A program made the translations under genes and the position numbers. Below, piece by piece: positions 46,200-56,198 of a stretch of 64,000 bases of DNA. The DNA comes from Apricaphanius iberus (taxonomy: Eukaryota > Chordata > Actinopteri > Cyprinodontiformes > Aphaniidae): contig JAPXFQ010000342.1 of NCBI GenBank assembly GCA_028564705.1, positions 62,001 to 126,000 on the forward strand. The letters run 5' to 3'. The notes under the pieces were generated by a model. That model was not told the origin of the DNA and ran no database searches. It was given only the letters and a program-made list of their open reading frames with translations. The stretch's first letter is position 1. Every line of letters starts with the position of its first letter.

Positions 46200-46640
46200 T
46201 AATATGATGCATTTCACGTTTTTTTCGTTTTTAGACTTCACTCTCTCTGTAAGTAGGCTATTGTGTGTAAGTTGTATGAAGTACGAGTCTCGTGGTTGAC
46301 ACAAATATCTTATCATGCATTATTTCTGCTCTTTGCGCTTTTCATAATTACGCTTTTATCGACATTGAAGTTTTCCATTTCCTGGTTTCACACATGTCAT
46401 TCGACAACAACCAATCACACTGCTGTCCGTCATACATGTATTTCATACATAGGAAATGACGTTTTCCATAGCAACGGGACGTCACTCTTATCTTACGTTT
46501 AGGAATTTGTCCTACGTAAAAGTAGCTCTTAGTGTGTTTGTGAATAGGTTTTTGAAGACAACTCCTACGTAAGATCTTTTAGCGCGAGTTACGAGTAACA
46601 CCTAGCGGTAAGATAACAGTCTTTGTGAATACGGCCCCAG

Positions 46641-46900
46641 ATTGTTTTGACCCAGTCGGTCAAAATAAAGGTAAAAAAACATGTGCAATGTCTTGTGCAA
46701 TTTTTATGCCAGTGCTGCAGTTTCAGCTAATATTAATGACATGTTGAGCCCTGAACGCCTGAGTCCTCCAAGCTACACCCCTACATTTTGATTACCCCGT
46801 ATCTCCACAGCCCTCCCTCCCTTGCTCCCCGAGCACAAAAACACAACATTGTCAACAGCAATCAGCTATCAACTGTAGAATTCAGTATATACCTAGTTAT
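46641..46900. other. Non-coding gap
   Basis: Nothing recognisable. Confidence 0.4.
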
Positions 46901-46949
46901 TTTTCCCTATTGCGCAATGCCTTCTTGGGGAAAAAAAAATATGGCACAC

Positions 46950-47290
46950 TGAAGATGCAACAGTACTGTAGCTGTGACTGGCACAAACTCACAGCATCAG
47001 CACAACATGGAGGAAATACTGATAAACACTGTAGCTAATCACCCTGAGCACATCAGCTGTTTTCTATACAGAAACATTAATAAAAAAAGAATTATCAAGA
47101 GGTTAAACAATTTAGACAGGAAAGCTCTTAAGAGGTTTGGTGGTGGCTGTTGAAAGAGCCATTGTGGCCGCAAAAGGCACCGCTCTCTCCGCCAAGAAGT
47201 GAGCCATGAACCGCTTCCTCACCCAGGCAGCCTCCATGGAGGAGTTAACACGGCCCAGGCCTGTCTCCACCACAGCACGTCCTGCGCCAC
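46950..47290 (-). pseudogene. Transposon protein C-terminus shared with the 60.7-kb element
   Basis: The minus-strand frame 47294-47112 ends RFMAHFLAERAVPFAATMAL and STATTKPLKSFPV*. At 60.7 kb the plus strand ends AFTATTALLRATHKPLKSIP then V*. DNA homology continues about 180 bases into the 3' flank of both copies (AAACCTCTTAAGAGC, CCTGTCTAAAT, GTGATTAGC, AGTGTTTATCAGTATTTC). Because 60350-61224 has Harbinger-type ends, this is probably a piece of the larger parent element. The protein family itself was not recognised. Region 47300-47640 may be its upstream part but is frame-broken. Confidence 0.5.
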
Positions 47291-47299
47291 TCACATATT

Positions 47300-47790
47300 A
47301 TATATTTTACACTTTTATTAACCCCAGACAGATGGACAGTCGTTCAGCATTGTAGTTGGTTTCTTGGCGGGCAATGCTTGGACCAACGTGGGACACCAGT
47401 GGCTCCTCAAACTGGGCTTGCACATGCAGCAAACAATATAATCCATTGTTTACGGATTACCAACTGTAGCGGTCCCAGCTCCGCCTGAGGCCAGGCAGGA
47501 CATGTAATGTGATCATTTCCAAGACTAGAGCCCATCTGCAGCCCAATCCAAATGCTGGGCTCGTTGGAGCTGCCTCTCCGAGAGGGGAAACGTCCGTGTC
47601 TCTTACAGGGACATGCAGCTGATTTCAAGGCATTCATTTAGGACATGTTATGAGTGCTATATTTTAAGTATATATCATTTATTGAACTTACAGATCAATT
47701 TAGGGTACTGTAGTTGTCATGTACCACAGAATTGCTCTGTATGCTTGAGAAGAACGTGCCACCTCTCCTTTAAATTAAACCATTAACTTT
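47300..47790. other. GC-richer non-coding block, possibly transposon-derived
   Basis: A 76-codon minus-strand frame (47637-47407) lacks known motifs. The sequence may belong to the same parent element as 46950-47290. Confidence 0.3.
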
Positions 47791-48041
47791 ATACTACAGA
47801 TAGGGTTGCCAACTTTCATAAATTCAAATAAGGGACATTTAGGCTATAAGGCGTTATTCACCATGGGCCAAGCTGTCCGACTCGCGGGGAGGTGTGGTGC
47901 TTTTAGTGAGGGGATCATTCAGAATGGTCATATGTTGAGCTTGAAATGCTTTTTTCACAATAAACACATTAATACATAATTTCTGTAAGTTAGGCTACAA
48001 AAAGCTGCAATGTAATGCATCCACATAAAAAACAAAATAAA

Positions 48042-48230
48042 GGGGCGTCGTGTGGCTCAGTGGTTAGAGCAGGTGCCACATGTGCAGAGGCTTCAGTCCT
48101 CAAAAAATGTGGCAGTCCCTGGTTCAAGTCCTGTCCCAGGTGACCTTTGCCACATGTCTTCCCCTACCTCTCTCCCCCTTCAATCTGTCCTCTGTCAATA
48201 AAGGCCACTCTGGCCCCAAAAAAACCCTTT
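48042..48230 (+). mobile_element. tRNA-derived SINE with target duplication
   Basis: GGGGCGTCGTGTGGCTCAGT head with A box GTGGCTCAGTGGTTAGAGC and B box GGTTCAAGTCC. The body has CCACATGTCTTCCCCTACCT and ends with TCTGTCAATAAAGGCCACTC and an A-rich tail. The 8-bp repeat AAATAAAG flanks it (48035-48042 and 48232-48239). Nested in the hAT element, so younger than it. Confidence 0.85.
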
Positions 48231-49011
48231 GAAATAAAGTGTATACAACTTTTGTAACTGATGCAATTATTGCTTTTTACTTGCTTGTTTTTATATTTTC
48301 ATGCAACTTATTGTCTTGATTACTGTTTTATTATAAAATGCTTTCTTGTATTTTAATCTTCAAAGTTATTTATGCCCTCTTTTCTGTGTTGTAATTTTAA
48401 TCATTTATAGCACCTTGAATTGCCTTATGTTGAAAGTGTGCTACACAAATAAAATTACCTTGCCTAACCTTAACAAGATGCAGTGTGATCTAACACATGA
48501 CGGTGCTGAGAACAACATGAGGTCTGTTTGTTGAGCTTCCAAAAATGTATTTACAATTTTTTTTCCTAAAGTGACTGTATGGGGATATTGCAGAAACACC
48601 TTTAAACTTTTTTTATCTGCGCACTTAAATACAAATTTAGGACTGGGATGAAAAATAATTATTTGAATTGGCGTACATGGCTTGTCTGAACAACAATCAA
48701 ACCACCCTAAGAAATTTAATGCAATGTTCACTTAAAATTTATTTCTCTAAAATATAAAATTTCAACAGCCAGAAACCTATCCAAACATTTTTAATTTCAA
48801 TCTATTTATTAGCATAACAATAAATCACTTACCATGTTTTTTTTCTTTAAGTTATCATTTATATTGATTGACTAATAGACTACTAGCTTAAAAAAAAAAA
48901 AAAATCTTCCACTATTAATTCAACAAAAATAAAATTGAACATGGACATCTTTGAAAATGCACAATACATGTAATCTATTCTGAATATTTTAGCCTATATG
49001 TTGCATAAGCC

Positions 49012-49203
49012 TCACAGACATGTGTTTTCTGTGTTCTTGTTTGCCTGCTGTGCTGTGCAGTGAGTGTTCTCAATGTGCGACTGAAAACTCTCACTGCATA
49101 GTTTACAATTTGCCTTGTGTTTCTCTTTACTGACCGTGTCCAGACAAGGATGGGCCTCTTCCCACTCGTGTAGCCTATATCTCTGTAAGCATTTTTGGGA
49201 CAT
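49012..49203 (-). pseudogene. hAT transposase BED zinc-finger fragment
   Basis: MSQKCLQRYRLHEWEEAHPC, LDTVSKEKHKANCKLC and SFQSHIENTH form the BED pattern: aromatic-rich start, then CxxC followed by H...H. Family proteins read 'RYR.EWE..HPWL..V..EKHKANCKLC.STF'. Several residues between the Cys and His pairs are missing. Not functional. Confidence 0.7.
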
Positions 49204-49582
49204 TTTTAAAGGCGCTGTGTGGGAAGCGCCAGTATGTTGTGTGTGTCTAGCTGATCAATACTGAGCGCATCACTCGCGAGCCGCAAACACAAACCCTCTG
49301 CAGTCCCTTTTGATCCTGCTGTCAGAAAAGTTTTGCTGACTGTAGTTGGGTGATTTTTAGCTTTTTCATATATATGCTACATGGTTAGAATAAGGCAGTA
49401 TGAAGCCTATGACCGACACACATGAAAATACGGAACAAATAGCGTCTCTTATTAGTTTAAAACTGGACGCCACATTTAATAGTCATATACAGGATGATTC
49501 CGTATTTTAAAGGACGTTTGGCAACCCTAAGTATAGAGTGCAAGAAGAGCAATATAAAAATCTCTCCTACTTATATGATTAC

Positions 49583-50280
49583 TAGGGGTGTCACAATCTC
49601 GATTTTGTATCGAAATTGATCGAAATTGCGTTACTACCTTGTACATCGAAATCCAAAAGAATCGTAATCACTTCCTCCTTCTATGTTTACTGTGCCTCCA
49701 ACTCGTTACTCCATAGCAACAGCTAGCAGGCAAACTTCTATTTTACTCAGATTTGCTCATCACAAAGAACCAAACATTGCATTTTCCCTAACAAGTAACC
49801 CTCACTAGTTTTCATACAACTCACAACAACACCTGGTAACATATTAACAGCCTGTATCACATCCCCCACACATCTACGTAGCACATTAGCTGATGCTAGC
49901 TATTGGCTAAGCTAACGCTCAACAACGGTCAGAATAGATGGAGCAATGGGAGCAGAACTAAAGCCGCTCCTTCTACTCTCAAATCACCACTGAGGATTTT
50001 TTTAGTTCCCGCTGAGTTAAGTCCACATTCACATTGTAAACAACAGGACTGCTGTTAGCTGCGTTTCCTTGGTCCTATGAGCTGTCTGGAATTTGCGTCA
50101 GTTGTTCTGCAGTAACTATAAAGAGTCACTAGATGGCAGCCACCCTCTCCTAAAATAATAAATTATTTAAATTTTACCATTAATGCCTAATTAGAAAAAT
50201 AATTAAATTGAGAATCGAATCGTGACCCTAAAATCGAAAATCAAATCATATCGGGGATTTGGAGAGTCATGACACCCCTA
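49583..50280. mobile_element. hAT MITE, 698 bp, perfect duplication
   Basis: Perfect 8-bp duplication ATGATTAC (49575-49582 and 50281-50288). Ends TAGGGGTGTCACAATCTCGA and, read inward, TAGGGGTGTCATGACTCTCC. The subterminal regions hold repeated ATCGAAAT/AATCGAAT words. No coding capacity. Confidence 0.93.
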
Positions 50281-50476
50281 ATGATTACACTCCAAAAGAT
50301 TTATTTAAATCATTACCTAAGATCTGCAGAAGATACCCCCTGCTCATGTCAAAGTCGATGGCAGTAGGATAATTTCCAGTGATGTGCAGAACATTTTATT
50401 TGCTGTGTAAAGCACTGTGATGTTGTGCCTTTCCTGCTAGGTTCTCTCTCCTTATTTTTCTAATTGGCTCCAAGTA

Positions 50477-51106
50477 TTGTTTGATCTCTTCGAGAGAAAA
50501 ATGCGTACACTGTACAAGCGCATGACCCAACACAGGAGAGCTAACTCCTCAGGCATTGACTCTGCTGTTCATTTACATCTCAAGGATAAAGCTCACTCCT
50601 TTGAGGACAGCAATGTCCAGATATTAGACAGAGAGGACAGATTGTTTGAAAGAGGAGTAAAAGAAGCCATCTATGTAAAAGTAGAGAAACCATCTCTTAA
50701 CAGAGGAGGAGGCCTGAGACATCAACTATCTCCATTTTACAATGCTGCCCCTTCATCCCTACCCAGGAGACTCAACAATTTAACCTCTAATAAGAAAAAC
50801 TGTGACTCCAACGACTGTCGTTATAACACAATAGACCACTAATGAAGACGAGACCTAACCTCCACCAATAGGCAACACGCCAACGACCATCGTTAGGACT
50901 TGGAGCACAAGGAATCCAATGACATAATCAGTCTTGTAAAAGCCCTCCAAGAGGTTAAATAGCTGAGTCTCCACACCAGTTAGTTGGACCAGTCCCATCC
51001 TGGCCAGCGGCAAGCATGAACTGATGAAGCCTCTTGGATAAGAGGTGAAACGTCTTCCAAGACAAATGACCAATTCCAGTTGCGTTCGATTTAAATTTCC
51101 TTGAGA
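50477..51106 (+). mobile_element. Penelope-like element 3' part (GIY-YIG endonuclease and tail)
   Basis: The frame 50477-50842 reads TLYKRMTQHRRANSSGIDSA, VHLHLKDKAHSFEDSNVQIL, DREDRLFERGVKEAIYVKVE and PSLNRGGGLRHQLSPFYNA. This is the C-terminal half of the GIY-YIG nuclease of fish Penelope-like elements, including its Arg helix and the catalytic Glu in KEAIYVK (residue 63 of the frame). The GIY-YIG start and the whole reverse transcriptase are missing. The 3' tail contains CTGATGAAGCCTCTTGGATA and AGAGGTGAAACGTCTTC, a hammerhead-like core, and ends near TTAAATTTCCTTGAGATTCA, where Tc1 sequence begins. Confidence 0.8.
51021..51064 (+). ncRNA. Hammerhead-ribozyme-like core in the Penelope tail (degenerate)
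   Basis: CTGATGA (51021-51027) is followed by a 7-bp stem GCCTCTT/AAGAGGT around GGAT, then GAAAC, then a short hairpin GTCT-TCCA-AGAC. CUGAUGA, stem II and GAAA are the invariant hammerhead core, and such ribozymes are known in Penelope-like elements. Against function: one extra A before stem II, and AAA instead of a GUH cleavage triplet after the last hairpin. Confidence 0.35.
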
Positions 51107-52047
51107 TTCACTTTCCAAGTCTTGCAGTAATTTCTTTGTTGGACAGAGATCTGGGCTTTGACTGGGCCACTCCAGAACATCCACCTTGTCTTCAAACCTT
51201 TTATGTATAGCTTTAGCTGGAAGCTTCAGGTCGTTGTCTTGCTGGAAAATAAATGTTCTCGGAAGCCATAGTTTCTCTTGCAGATGGAAATATTTTACTG
51301 AATTCATTTTACCGTCTGAAATACGTTTTTCAGGTTCTGCTGCTGAGAAGCAACCCCACATGATTCTGCCACCACCGTGCTTGAGAGTTGGAATGGTGTG
51401 TTTGTAATTAAGTGCAGTGTTTGATGTCTGCCAAAGATAGTGCCATGTGTCATCAGACCAAATACTTTTTCCACTCACTTAACCATGGAGTCTCCCACAG
51501 GCCTTTTAGCAAACTGTAGTCAAACCTTGATCTGAGTTTTCTTCAACATTGACTTTCCCATTGCCAATCTCTCTTAAAACGTTGAGTGGTGAGGAACCTG
51601 GGCCACAATTGATTTATTGTATGCAGAGTCTCTCCCATCTCAGCTGCTGAAGCTTATAACTTCTTCATGATAGTCAGATTCATCCTGATGGCCTGTCTCA
51701 CTAATCTCCTTCTTTCACAGTCACTCAATTTATTAGGACGACCTGAGGCAGTTTTACTATTTAAATCACTTACATGTGTTGATGATGGATTTGATTGACT
51801 CATGGGGTGTTCAGTACTTTTTTTTTTGTATCCCTGTCCTGACTAATACTTTTCATGGGGTTGAATGTTCATGGACTAACTTTTTTATGTTACATATTTT
51901 TTACTGTTGATTGTAGAAATCAGTTTTTAGTTTCACATTTAAGGGTTCTTTTATCATACAAACAAGATATTTTGACTGTACTTAATTTGCAAAAGCAATA
52001 AAACGGTTAAACATTTAAGGGAGTAAATATTTTTCATAGGCACTGTA
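51107..52047 (-). pseudogene. Tc1-like transposon with broken transposase
   Basis: The 5' terminal repeat ends at 52047 (read inward TACAGTGCCTATGAAAAATA followed by TTTACTCCC). The protein starts MSQSNPSSTHVSDLNSKTAS at 51803, with GRPNKLSDCERRRLVRQAIR of the helix-turn-helix. After stops it resumes in the 51478 frame: SIWSDDTWHYLW, LKHGGGRIMWGCFSAAEPEK, FIFQQDNDLKLPAKAIHKRF and WPSQSPDLCPTKKLLQDLES. The second Asp is kept in QQDND; the third catalytic position (E of 'NPIENL') is altered to K. The nominal C-terminus beyond about 51107 is merely antisense of the Penelope tail. Confidence 0.85.
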
Positions 52048-53160
52048 CATTTCCTTGTACAGTTTAACATTTCATTATATTATTATATGTCTGATATAAA
52101 CCCTAAATAGTGCAGAACTAATCTCCACAGCTTTTGCTTATAATTGAAAATCATGCATCTTTTCAGAAAGAACAAAGCACTGCACTCTGCCTTTTAAGGT
52201 CTACTGGTTCTTTGATGAATAACTTGAGGGAACCATAACAAAGATGTCTGCTTAATTTTGGACAGTTAAAATTATGTTTATTGTTCTTCAGCAGCAATGT
52301 AATTGAAAACAAGGTTTATCTTTGATTGTGTAGCTCTGTATTGTGATGCATGGCAGTATTTCCTGGTGATAAATAAAAAACTAATGCTACTGTGGTTTAG
52401 TCAAACATTGGTCGTTTTACAGCCTTCACTTAATTGTCAGCCTTGATTTTCAGTAGGACTGTACTATACTAAATCTGCTGAGTGTTGAAAATTCAGGGCA
52501 GTATTATGCGTGGCAGGTGACTTTGACCTTTGTAACTTGATACAGATTGGCTACACAATCTGCTCTGGCAGCAGTAACATGACTTTTTACCTCACAGTGG
52601 CTGTCTTGGCCTGTGAGTGTCAGCAATACCAACCAGTGCCTGTGTAGGTGGCCAACTGTATTTTGTTTTCATCCACCGAAAGCAGCAGTAAGAAAAGTTG
52701 AGTAACAGAGGAGAGTGCAATTATTGTCTCATCAAACTGTGATGTAGCTTGCTGGGTTTTACTGTGGGTTAGTCCCCTTAATTGGTTGTAGTTGCCAGGT
52801 ACTCGGAACACTTTTAACAGAAACGTACTAAAAGAAAATTCAATTGCTGCCTCGTCCCACTTAACCATGAGAATAAGCATACGTGAACTGTGAAGTTCTT
52901 GTGGTGACACAAGTTTTATTGCAGACCTTTAGAGTAAAAATGATCGTAACATAAAGTCCAAGAGTTTATTTTCTGGCTTTATTGCTGTACCCAAAGCAAG
53001 GATTATCTTAGATTTATTATTTGCATATACACCTTATTACAAGACTTCCCACTGATTACTGTAAACAATTCCTACTTTTTGAACTTTTCCTCACTTTGTC
53101 TCATTACAATTACATGTGATTCTACTGTATACGGTGTTTGTTCTGTTAAGGCTTTGGTTG
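52048..53160. other. Non-coding sequence, nothing recognised
   Basis: No supportable features. Confidence 0.4.

Positions 53161-53165
<5 letters not shown>

Positions 53166-53192
<27 letters not shown>
53166..53192. repeat. Poly(A) tract, 27 bases
   Basis: Uninterrupted A run. No retroposon body was recognised immediately upstream. Confidence 0.9.
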
Positions 53193-53430
53193 CGTTTGGA
53201 AGAACCAGCATCATGGTGATCATAAACGCAGCAGAGAGGTATTCTGGGGGAACGTTGTGGATTAGCAGGATTGGGTTCTAAAACAACATTTCAAGCTTTG
53301 AACATCTCAGACATGCCTGTTCAATCCATCTTCAGAACTTGGACAGACTATGGCACAATGGGACATGACCTTCCAACTATAAAGACATTGAAAGGAGAGC
53401 ATTAACCAGATAAGATTCAAAATCTAGAAA
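53193..53430 (+). pseudogene. Possible Tc1-like N-terminal fragment
   Basis: PVQSIFRTWTDYGTMGHDLP resembles the second helix-turn-helix of some Tc1 transposases ('SIIRKWKEYGT..NLP'), followed by a diverged stretch. It is short and decayed, and the match rests on about 15 residues. Confidence 0.3.
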
Positions 53431-53799
53431 CCTGTGACATTTACCATAGCTGGCTTGGTTTAAAACTTGTGTTTGCTAACATAAAGAAAAACTCATGTTG
53501 TGTCATTTAGAGTTAAATAAAAGAAAAGTGGTGTGCATATTTAACCAGGGAGAAGTGGCTGAATATCCTCAGTGGAAACACAGGAGGCAGGAAAACCTCC
53601 CCAAGAAAACTCTCCTGGTTCCAGAAGATTTTCCTGAGGTATAAATACACTTGTATTCTTACAGTGCTTATATATACTACTCACAAAAATGAAAGGAACA
53701 CTTTAAAGTAACACATCAGATACATCACATCTCAATATGAAGTTGGATATCTATACAAATAATAACAGGGCAATGTCTTAGGAACAAAATGATGATTCT

Positions 53800-54750
53800 T
53801 GACAACGTCGGGGCATGCTCCCAATGAGACGACGGAGAATGTCTTGCGGCATTTCCTCCCAGATCTGTGTGAGTGCATCCCTGAGCTGTTGTACAGTCTG
53901 AGGAGCAACCTGGCGGCGGCTAATGGACCGAAACATAATGTCCCACATAATGTATTGGGTTTAAGTCAGGGGATCGTGAAGGCCATTCAATTTTTTCGAT
54001 TCATTCATCCTCCAGGTACTGCATGCATACTCTTTGGATTTGGAGGAAACCAGGACCTACTGACACAGCGTAGGGTCTGACAACGGGTTCAAGGATTTCA
54101 TCTCGAAATCTTAAGGCAGTCAGAGCACCATTTCCTAGGCAGTAGAGGTCTGTGTGTCCCTCCATGGATATGCCTCCTTAGACCATCACTGACCCATCAC
54201 CAAACCTGTCATGTTGAACGACGTTGCAGGCAGCATAACGTTCTCCATGTCTTCTCCAGACTCTTTCACGTCTATCACAGGTGCTCAGGGTGAACCTGCT
54301 CTCATCTGTAAAAAGTACAGGGCATCAGCATCAGAACTTGCCAATTCTGATGTTCTTGAGCAAATGCCAGTCGAGGGCAACAGTGAGCACAGGGCCCACT
54401 ACAGGACGTCGGGCCCTCAGGCCATCTTCATGAAGTCTGTTCCTGATTGTTTGGGTAAAGACATTCACACCAGTGGCCCTCTGGAGGTCATTCTGTAGGG
54501 CACGAGCAGTGCTCAGCCTGTTCCGCCTTGCACAAAGGAGCAGGTATCGGTCCTGCTGATGGGTTGAGGACCTTCTATGGCCCTGTCCAGCTCTCCGAGA
54601 ATAACCATCAGTCTCCTGAAATCTCCTCCATGTTCTGGAGATTGTGCTGGGAGACACATTAAACCTTCTTGCTGCAGCACGTGTGGATGTGCCATCCTGG
54701 GGAAGTAGGACAACCTGTCCAACTTCTGTAGGGTTAAGGAATCGCCTCAT
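53800..54750 (-). pseudogene. Tc1-like transposase, frameshifted
   Basis: It starts [20 protein letters not shown] with a helix-turn-helix ([20 protein letters not shown]), then [20 protein letters not shown] and [19 protein letters not shown] (54750-54331). After a frame change: SDESRFTLS, DGSVMVWGGISMEGHTDLY and then IEWPSRSPDLNPI near 53.98 kb. The order DE(S)RF - GG - SPDLNP matches the Tc1/IS630 fold, so all three parts are visible but in different frames and with stops. The region holding the second catalytic Asp is diverged. Inactive. Confidence 0.85.
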
Positions 54751-54823
54751 ACTGCCAGTAGAGATGATTACTCAAGCCAAAACCAGCCAAAAAAGATCAA
54801 GAGGGAGAAACTTGAAATAACCT

Positions 54824-55049
54824 CCACCCGGGTACTCCGGCTCCTCCCACAGTCCAAACATCATGATAGGTAATGACACTCTAAATGCCTAAATGATGTG
54901 AGTGTAATGTTGTCTGTCTCTCTGTGGCCCTGCAACAGACTGGCGTCCTGTTCAGAGTGTACCCTGCCTAACGCCTGATAATTGCTGGGATAGGCTCCAG
55001 CTGCCCCGTGACCCTGAATTGGATAAGTGGTTAAGAAGATGGATGGATG
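54824..55049 (+). mobile_element. 5'-truncated GGATGG-tailed SINE-like repeat
   Basis: CGGGTACTCCGGCTCCTCCC, ACAGTCCAAACATCATGATA, ACTGGCGTCCTGTTCAGAGT, GGGATAGGCTCCAGCTGCCC, GGATAAGTGGTTAAGAAGAT and a GGATGGATG end. It splits the Tc1 element, so it is younger. No clear duplication. Confidence 0.85.
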
Positions 55050-55252
55050 TAAAACCAGTCCTGTTTTGAGGGTTTTCTAATTGTTGCCACTGTGGTGCAC
55101 CTGTTGTTAAATCCATGAACACCAATACAGCTGAAAGTGATTAATGATGCCCTCAGCTGCTTAACCAACTACAAAATTATCAGACAGGTTTAATTGATTT
55201 CATGCCAGGCCCAATAAAAAAAGTATTCCTTAAATTTTTGTGAGGAGTTTAT

Positions 55253-56194
55253 TATTCATATCTTATGTGTCACTGTCACTGTTTCAAATACTGCCACCCA
55301 AATGGTTTAAAAAGTGTTGAGGTTTTTCCATGCCTGTGAAACTAATCGTTAGCTGAGTGTCTGCCTAACCCTCTTCATTAACCAACTATATCAATGTCAC
55401 TGATCAGATCAAGACCTACTTCTTTTCTTACTTTAAAATAACTGTTTAAACAATGCTTACTACAACGTGGATCAAGGGGACCAACATTTCTGAGAAATAT
55501 TGTGGTATCTTAGTGTCACAAGATCTTTTGGAATGGATTCCCACTTGCTTACACGCCCATCACGTCAGCTCAGCACAGCTTGCCTGGATCATTATCACCC
55601 CTACAGTTGACCCCTGGTTTGATGTCTCCTGCATGAGTGTGATATTTACTATTGTGGCCTTAAAAAGGAATGAAAATGTAGAAAGTAAAACTTTGATATA
55701 AAATTAGGATGAGTAGTAGTGATGTTGCTGTGGAAATTAACCCTAAGTCCCTCTTATGCCATAGATATTTTATCTCAGCAACTTATGTTCTCTTTCCACA
55801 TGTGCAGTCCATCCCTGACCTGCTCAGTTTATTGTGGAAATAAAGATTTTTATCACATATCTGAAAAGTAGTAAAGTTCTGCACTTATTTTTTTCTCCAG
55901 ATAATCACACAGGCAATTCAAAAGCATTCTTTTAATTGTGTCCTCATTAAATACAGAGCAGAAATTTACCAAGGTCCAGACCTTGGTGTCTCAGTGGTAG
56001 ATATGACCTTGAAACTATATATTTCATCTAGAGTTGCTACATTAAGTCACTATATTGTGTTAGGTAGCTTCACAAATTTACTACAAGACTCCCTTTGAAG
56101 AGTACATATTTGTATGGTAGTGATAAAGTACAATAGAAATATGTTGTGGAGGAATAAATGGATGACACTTAGAAGCTACGTTAGATCGCTACGT
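55253..56194. other. Non-coding sequence, nothing recognised
   Basis: No supportable features. Confidence 0.4.
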
Positions 56195-56198
56195 TTAA

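Larger units (their letters stand above)
44821..46640. mobile_element. PIF/Harbinger-type element, 1.8 kb, internally deleted
   Basis: Ends are inverted: CAGGAGCCGTATTCACAAAG at the left and, read inward, CTGGGGCCGTATTCACAAAG at the right. A 2-bp AT flanks both sides; no 3-bp duplication is evident, so the exact boundary and subfamily stay open. Both ends carry clusters of the word CTCCTAA/TTAGGA, likely transposase-binding repeats (44870-45005) and their diverged counterparts at 46495-46600. Inside are remnants of two divergent genes: a transposase-like start on the plus strand and a Myb/SANT-like protein on the minus strand, the two-gene design of Harbinger elements. A later SINE-like insert sits at 46083-46199. 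Confidence 0.8.
47801..49529. mobile_element. hAT element, 1.7 kb, decayed
   Basis: Ends TAGGGTTGCCAACTTTCATA (left) and TAGGGTTGCCAAACGTCCTT (right, read inward). The flanking 8-mers ACTACAGA and AGTATAGA agree at 6 of 8 positions, consistent with an old hAT duplication. Inside on the minus strand is a BED zinc-finger remnant (49203-49012), the DNA-binding N-terminus of hAT transposases. The catalytic and dimerisation parts are missing. A tRNA SINE inserted at 48042. Confidence 0.75.
53676..55252 (-). mobile_element. Tc1-like transposon (second family), 1.6 kb with later insertion
   Basis: Inverted ends: the left reads TACTCACAAAAATGAAAGGA and the right, inward, CTCCTCACAAAAATTTAAGG, both next to TA-rich sequence. 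The transposase is on the minus strand (next entry). The block 54824-55049 is a later SINE-like insertion between the transposase start and the right end. Confidence 0.8.

Noticed and set aside
50855..51106. C-terminal half of the 207-codon Tc1-type frame as protein
   Set aside because: It is the antisense of the Penelope-like 3' tail read through by chance.
53166..53192. Poly(A) tract as the tail of a processed pseudogene
   Set aside because: No gene-like sequence or target duplication upstream; the A run alone is not evidence.
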